Shown here piece by piece: positions 62,687 through 64,000 of a stretch of DNA of 64,000 bases. This DNA is from Streptomyces venezuelae ATCC 10712 (GTDB taxonomy: Bacteria; Actinomycetota; Actinomycetes; Streptomycetales; Streptomycetaceae). The stretch is taken from positions 2,046,001 to 2,110,000 of the forward strand of contig NZ_CP029197.1 of NCBI RefSeq assembly GCF_008639165.1, given 5' to 3'. The position numbers and the translations under genes were made by a program. Below the pieces are notes generated by a model. The model was not told the DNA's origin. It was given only the letters and a program-made list of their open reading frames with translations, and ran no database searches. Each line of letters begins with the position of its first letter. The stretch's first letter is position 1.

Positions 62687-64000
62687 TCAGCTGCGGAAGG
62701 TGTCGTTCAGGACGATGCGCCCGGAGGCGGGGACGGTCGCGGTGCGGTTGGCGCCGGACTCCCAGGTGACGTTTCCGGCGGCGTCCTTGCGGAGGTACTT
62801 GTACTCGAAGGCGGTTCCGGCGGGCAGGCCGACGGTCAGCTTCCAGACGGGGTACGTCGCGGGGTCGAGCTTGAGGGCGGCGGCCGGGGACCAGTTGCCG
62901 AGCTCGGCGCGGTTGCCGGTGACGTAGATGTCCTGACCGACCACGGTGGTGGCGGTGGCGTTGAAGGACGCGCCCGGGGTGGCGGGCGGGGTCGTCGGCG
63001 GTGGCGTGGTCGTGCCGGAGCCGCAGTTCATCGCGCCGACGTGCAGGGCGAGGGCGGTGTGGGCGCCGAGGGTGGCGGTGAACTGGCCGGAGCCGTTCAC
63101 CGTCACGGGGGTGTTCGACTGGACGTCGCAGTAGGTGCCGGCGGGCAGCGAGGTCTGGTAGGTGCGGGTGAGCGCCGAGGTCTCGTGGTTGATGGCCACG
63201 TACGCCTTGGAGCCGCGGCCGAAAGCGATCGCGTTGTTGCCGTTGTCCCACCAGCCGGTGACGGCCTGGCCGCGCGCGGTGTTGCGGAAGGCGACCATGG
63301 AGGAGATCTCGCGCCAGGCGTGCTGGCACTTCCAGCCGTCGGTGTAGCAGGCGTTGACCTGTCCGCCGCTCGGCGGGCCGGCGTCCTTGTCGGTCCACTC
63401 GTAGCCGGAGTGGACGTCCGGGGAGCCGTAGGGCCAGGCGAGCATGAAGACGGAGGCGAGGGTGTAGTTCGCGCCGTCCTTGTAGCTGAGGGTGTCGCCG
63501 CCGCGCTCGGTGTCGTGGTTGTCGACGAAGACGCCGGACTGGGCGGAGGGCATGTACCCCCAGGCCTCGCCGAAGTTCTTGAGGTAGGCGAGCTTCTCGT
63601 TCTGCAGGACGCGCTTGAGGTCGCGGGCGTAGCGGAACTCCTGGACGTCGCCGTTGCCGAGGTACTCGCTCGGGGAGACGGCCTCGCCCGCGCCGAAGAT
63701 GGCCTCCTGCTTCCAGTACGCGCCGGGGTTGCTGAGCCGCGCCTTGATGGCGGCGAGGTCGGCGGCCGGCATGTGCTTGGCGGCGTCGACGCGGAAGCCG
63801 TCGACGCCGAGGGAGAGCAGGTCGTTGAGGTAGCCGGCTATCTTCCCGCGGACGTGGTCCTCGCCGGTGTCGAGGTCGGGGAGCTGGACCAGTTCGCAGT
63901 TCTGGACGTTGCCCCGGTCCTGGTAGGTGGAGATCGTCGCGCGGCAGTCGTCCATGTCGGCGCCGGAGTAGAGGCCCGGGTAGTCGTACTTGGAGAACGG
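62687..64000 (-). CDS. Secreted alpha-amylase with C-terminal CBM20 (N-terminus beyond window edge)
   Basis: About 437 residues are visible; the frame is open to the right edge, so the signal peptide and first part of the barrel are missing. GH13 motifs present are [10 protein letters not shown] (catalytic Asp region, coordinates about 63780-63810) and F-V-D-N-H-D-T-E-R (about 63510-63540). The sequence then has an alpha-amylase C domain with a Cys pair, a Thr/Pro linker and a CBM20 starch-binding domain with [12 protein letters not shown] and E-Y-K-Y-L. It follows the pattern of Streptomyces amylases. The pullulanase gene lies 79 bases downstream on the same strand. Confidence 0.93.
   Translation of the reverse strand, partial: PFSKYDYPGLYSGADMDDCRATISTYQDRGNVQNCELVQLPDLDTGEDHVRGKIAGYLNDLLSLGVDGFRVDAAKHMPAADLAAIKARLSNPGAYWKQEAIFGAGEAVSPSEYLGNGDVQEFRYARDLKRVLQNEKLAYLKNFGEAWGYMPSAQSGVFVDNHDTERGGDTLSYKDGANYTLASVFMLAWPYGSPDVHSGYEWTDKDAGPPSGGQVNACYTDGWKCQHAWREISSMVAFRNTARGQAVTGWWDNGNNAIAFGRGSKAYVAINHETSALTRTYQTSLPAGTYCDVQSNTPVTVNGSGQFTATLGAHTALALHVGAMNCGSGTTTPPPTTPPATPGASFNATATTVVGQDIYVTGNRAELGNWSPAAALKLDPATYPVWKLTVGLPAGTAFEYKYLRKDAAGNVTWESGANRTATVPASGRIVLNDTFRS

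Overview
This window is a piece of a Streptomyces (or very close actinomycete) chromosome. The evidence is the very high G+C with strong third-position GC bias, frequent GTG/TTG starts, many 4-bp ATGA/GTGA gene overlaps, and a gene order that I recognise from memory as the conserved Streptomyces core region pepA - lpd - sucB - (GntR) - aceE ... lipB - lipA ... glnA ... glnII (in S. coelicolor glnA is SCO2198 and glnII is SCO2210). I see no tRNA, rRNA, insertion sequence, phage or CRISPR in it. Coding density is high and both strands are used.

Layout. 1-2.5 kb: end of a DUF2156/lysyltransferase-type gene, a rhomboid-like membrane protein, a membrane protein and cobS. 2.5-9.1 kb: a five-gene minus-strand operon for an exopolysaccharide, with an Agd3-type deacetylase, a PelF-type glycosyltransferase, a large membrane protein, a spherulin-4 (Sph3/GH135-like) protein and a GH114 galactosaminidase lipoprotein. 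Its parts correspond to the fungal galactosaminogalactan cluster and bacterial pel. 9.4-18.3 kb: pepA and the lipoamide-dependent dehydrogenase genes (lpd, sucB, aceE) with a GntR regulator and a palindrome overlapping the aceE promoter. 18.3-29 kb: regulators (WYL, TetR, GlxA/AraC-like, TPR-containing XRE type), two SDRs, a DUF4240 protein, an MBL-fold protein, GNAT, a TIGR01777 epimerase and an FAD oxidoreductase. 29.2-34.5 kb: lipB, lipA, a small SCO2195-type gene, DUF4191, RDD and glnA.

34.7-36.6 kb: a cyclodipeptide synthase translationally coupled to a CYP121-like P450, a compact natural-product operon resembling the mycocyclosin pair of Mycobacterium tuberculosis. 36.7-41.3 kb: a small orphan, ArsC-like, alpha/beta hydrolase divergent from MarR, MocR-type regulator and Gfo/Idh/MocA oxidoreductase. 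41.6-44.2 kb: a coupled pair consisting of a TROVE/vWA-like (Ro60-like) protein and an ARPP-like protein with a C-terminal helix-turn-helix. 44.3-46.3 kb: glnII, then a Cys-Cys leader peptide followed by mutually exclusive hairpins upstream of a winged-helix regulator gene. 46.3-48.5 kb: a PepSY membrane protein and a His/Met-rich membrane protein. 48.6-57.3 kb: epimerase, tyrosine phosphatase, a repeat-containing membrane-tethered protein with a sigma-like N-terminus, a di-iron protein with a ferredoxin reductase, TetR, CHMI-like and GNAT. 57.3-64 kb: a giant secreted amylase-pullulanase fusion and the C-terminal part of a secreted alpha-amylase with CBM20 that runs off the right edge.

How the genes work together. 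lipB and lipA make the lipoyl cofactor used by the E2 gene sucB and by the complexes containing aceE and lpd. glnA and glnII, and probably the small SCO2195-type gene, carry 11-bp-phased GlnR-like boxes and form a nitrogen regulon. The amylase genes supply maltodextrins. The accessory systems of most interest are the galactosaminogalactan/Pel-like operon, the CDPS-P450 pair, the vWA/ARPP pair, the Cys-Cys leader and the di-iron/reductase pair. All functions are read from the sequence by eye and from memory of families; no database search was run.
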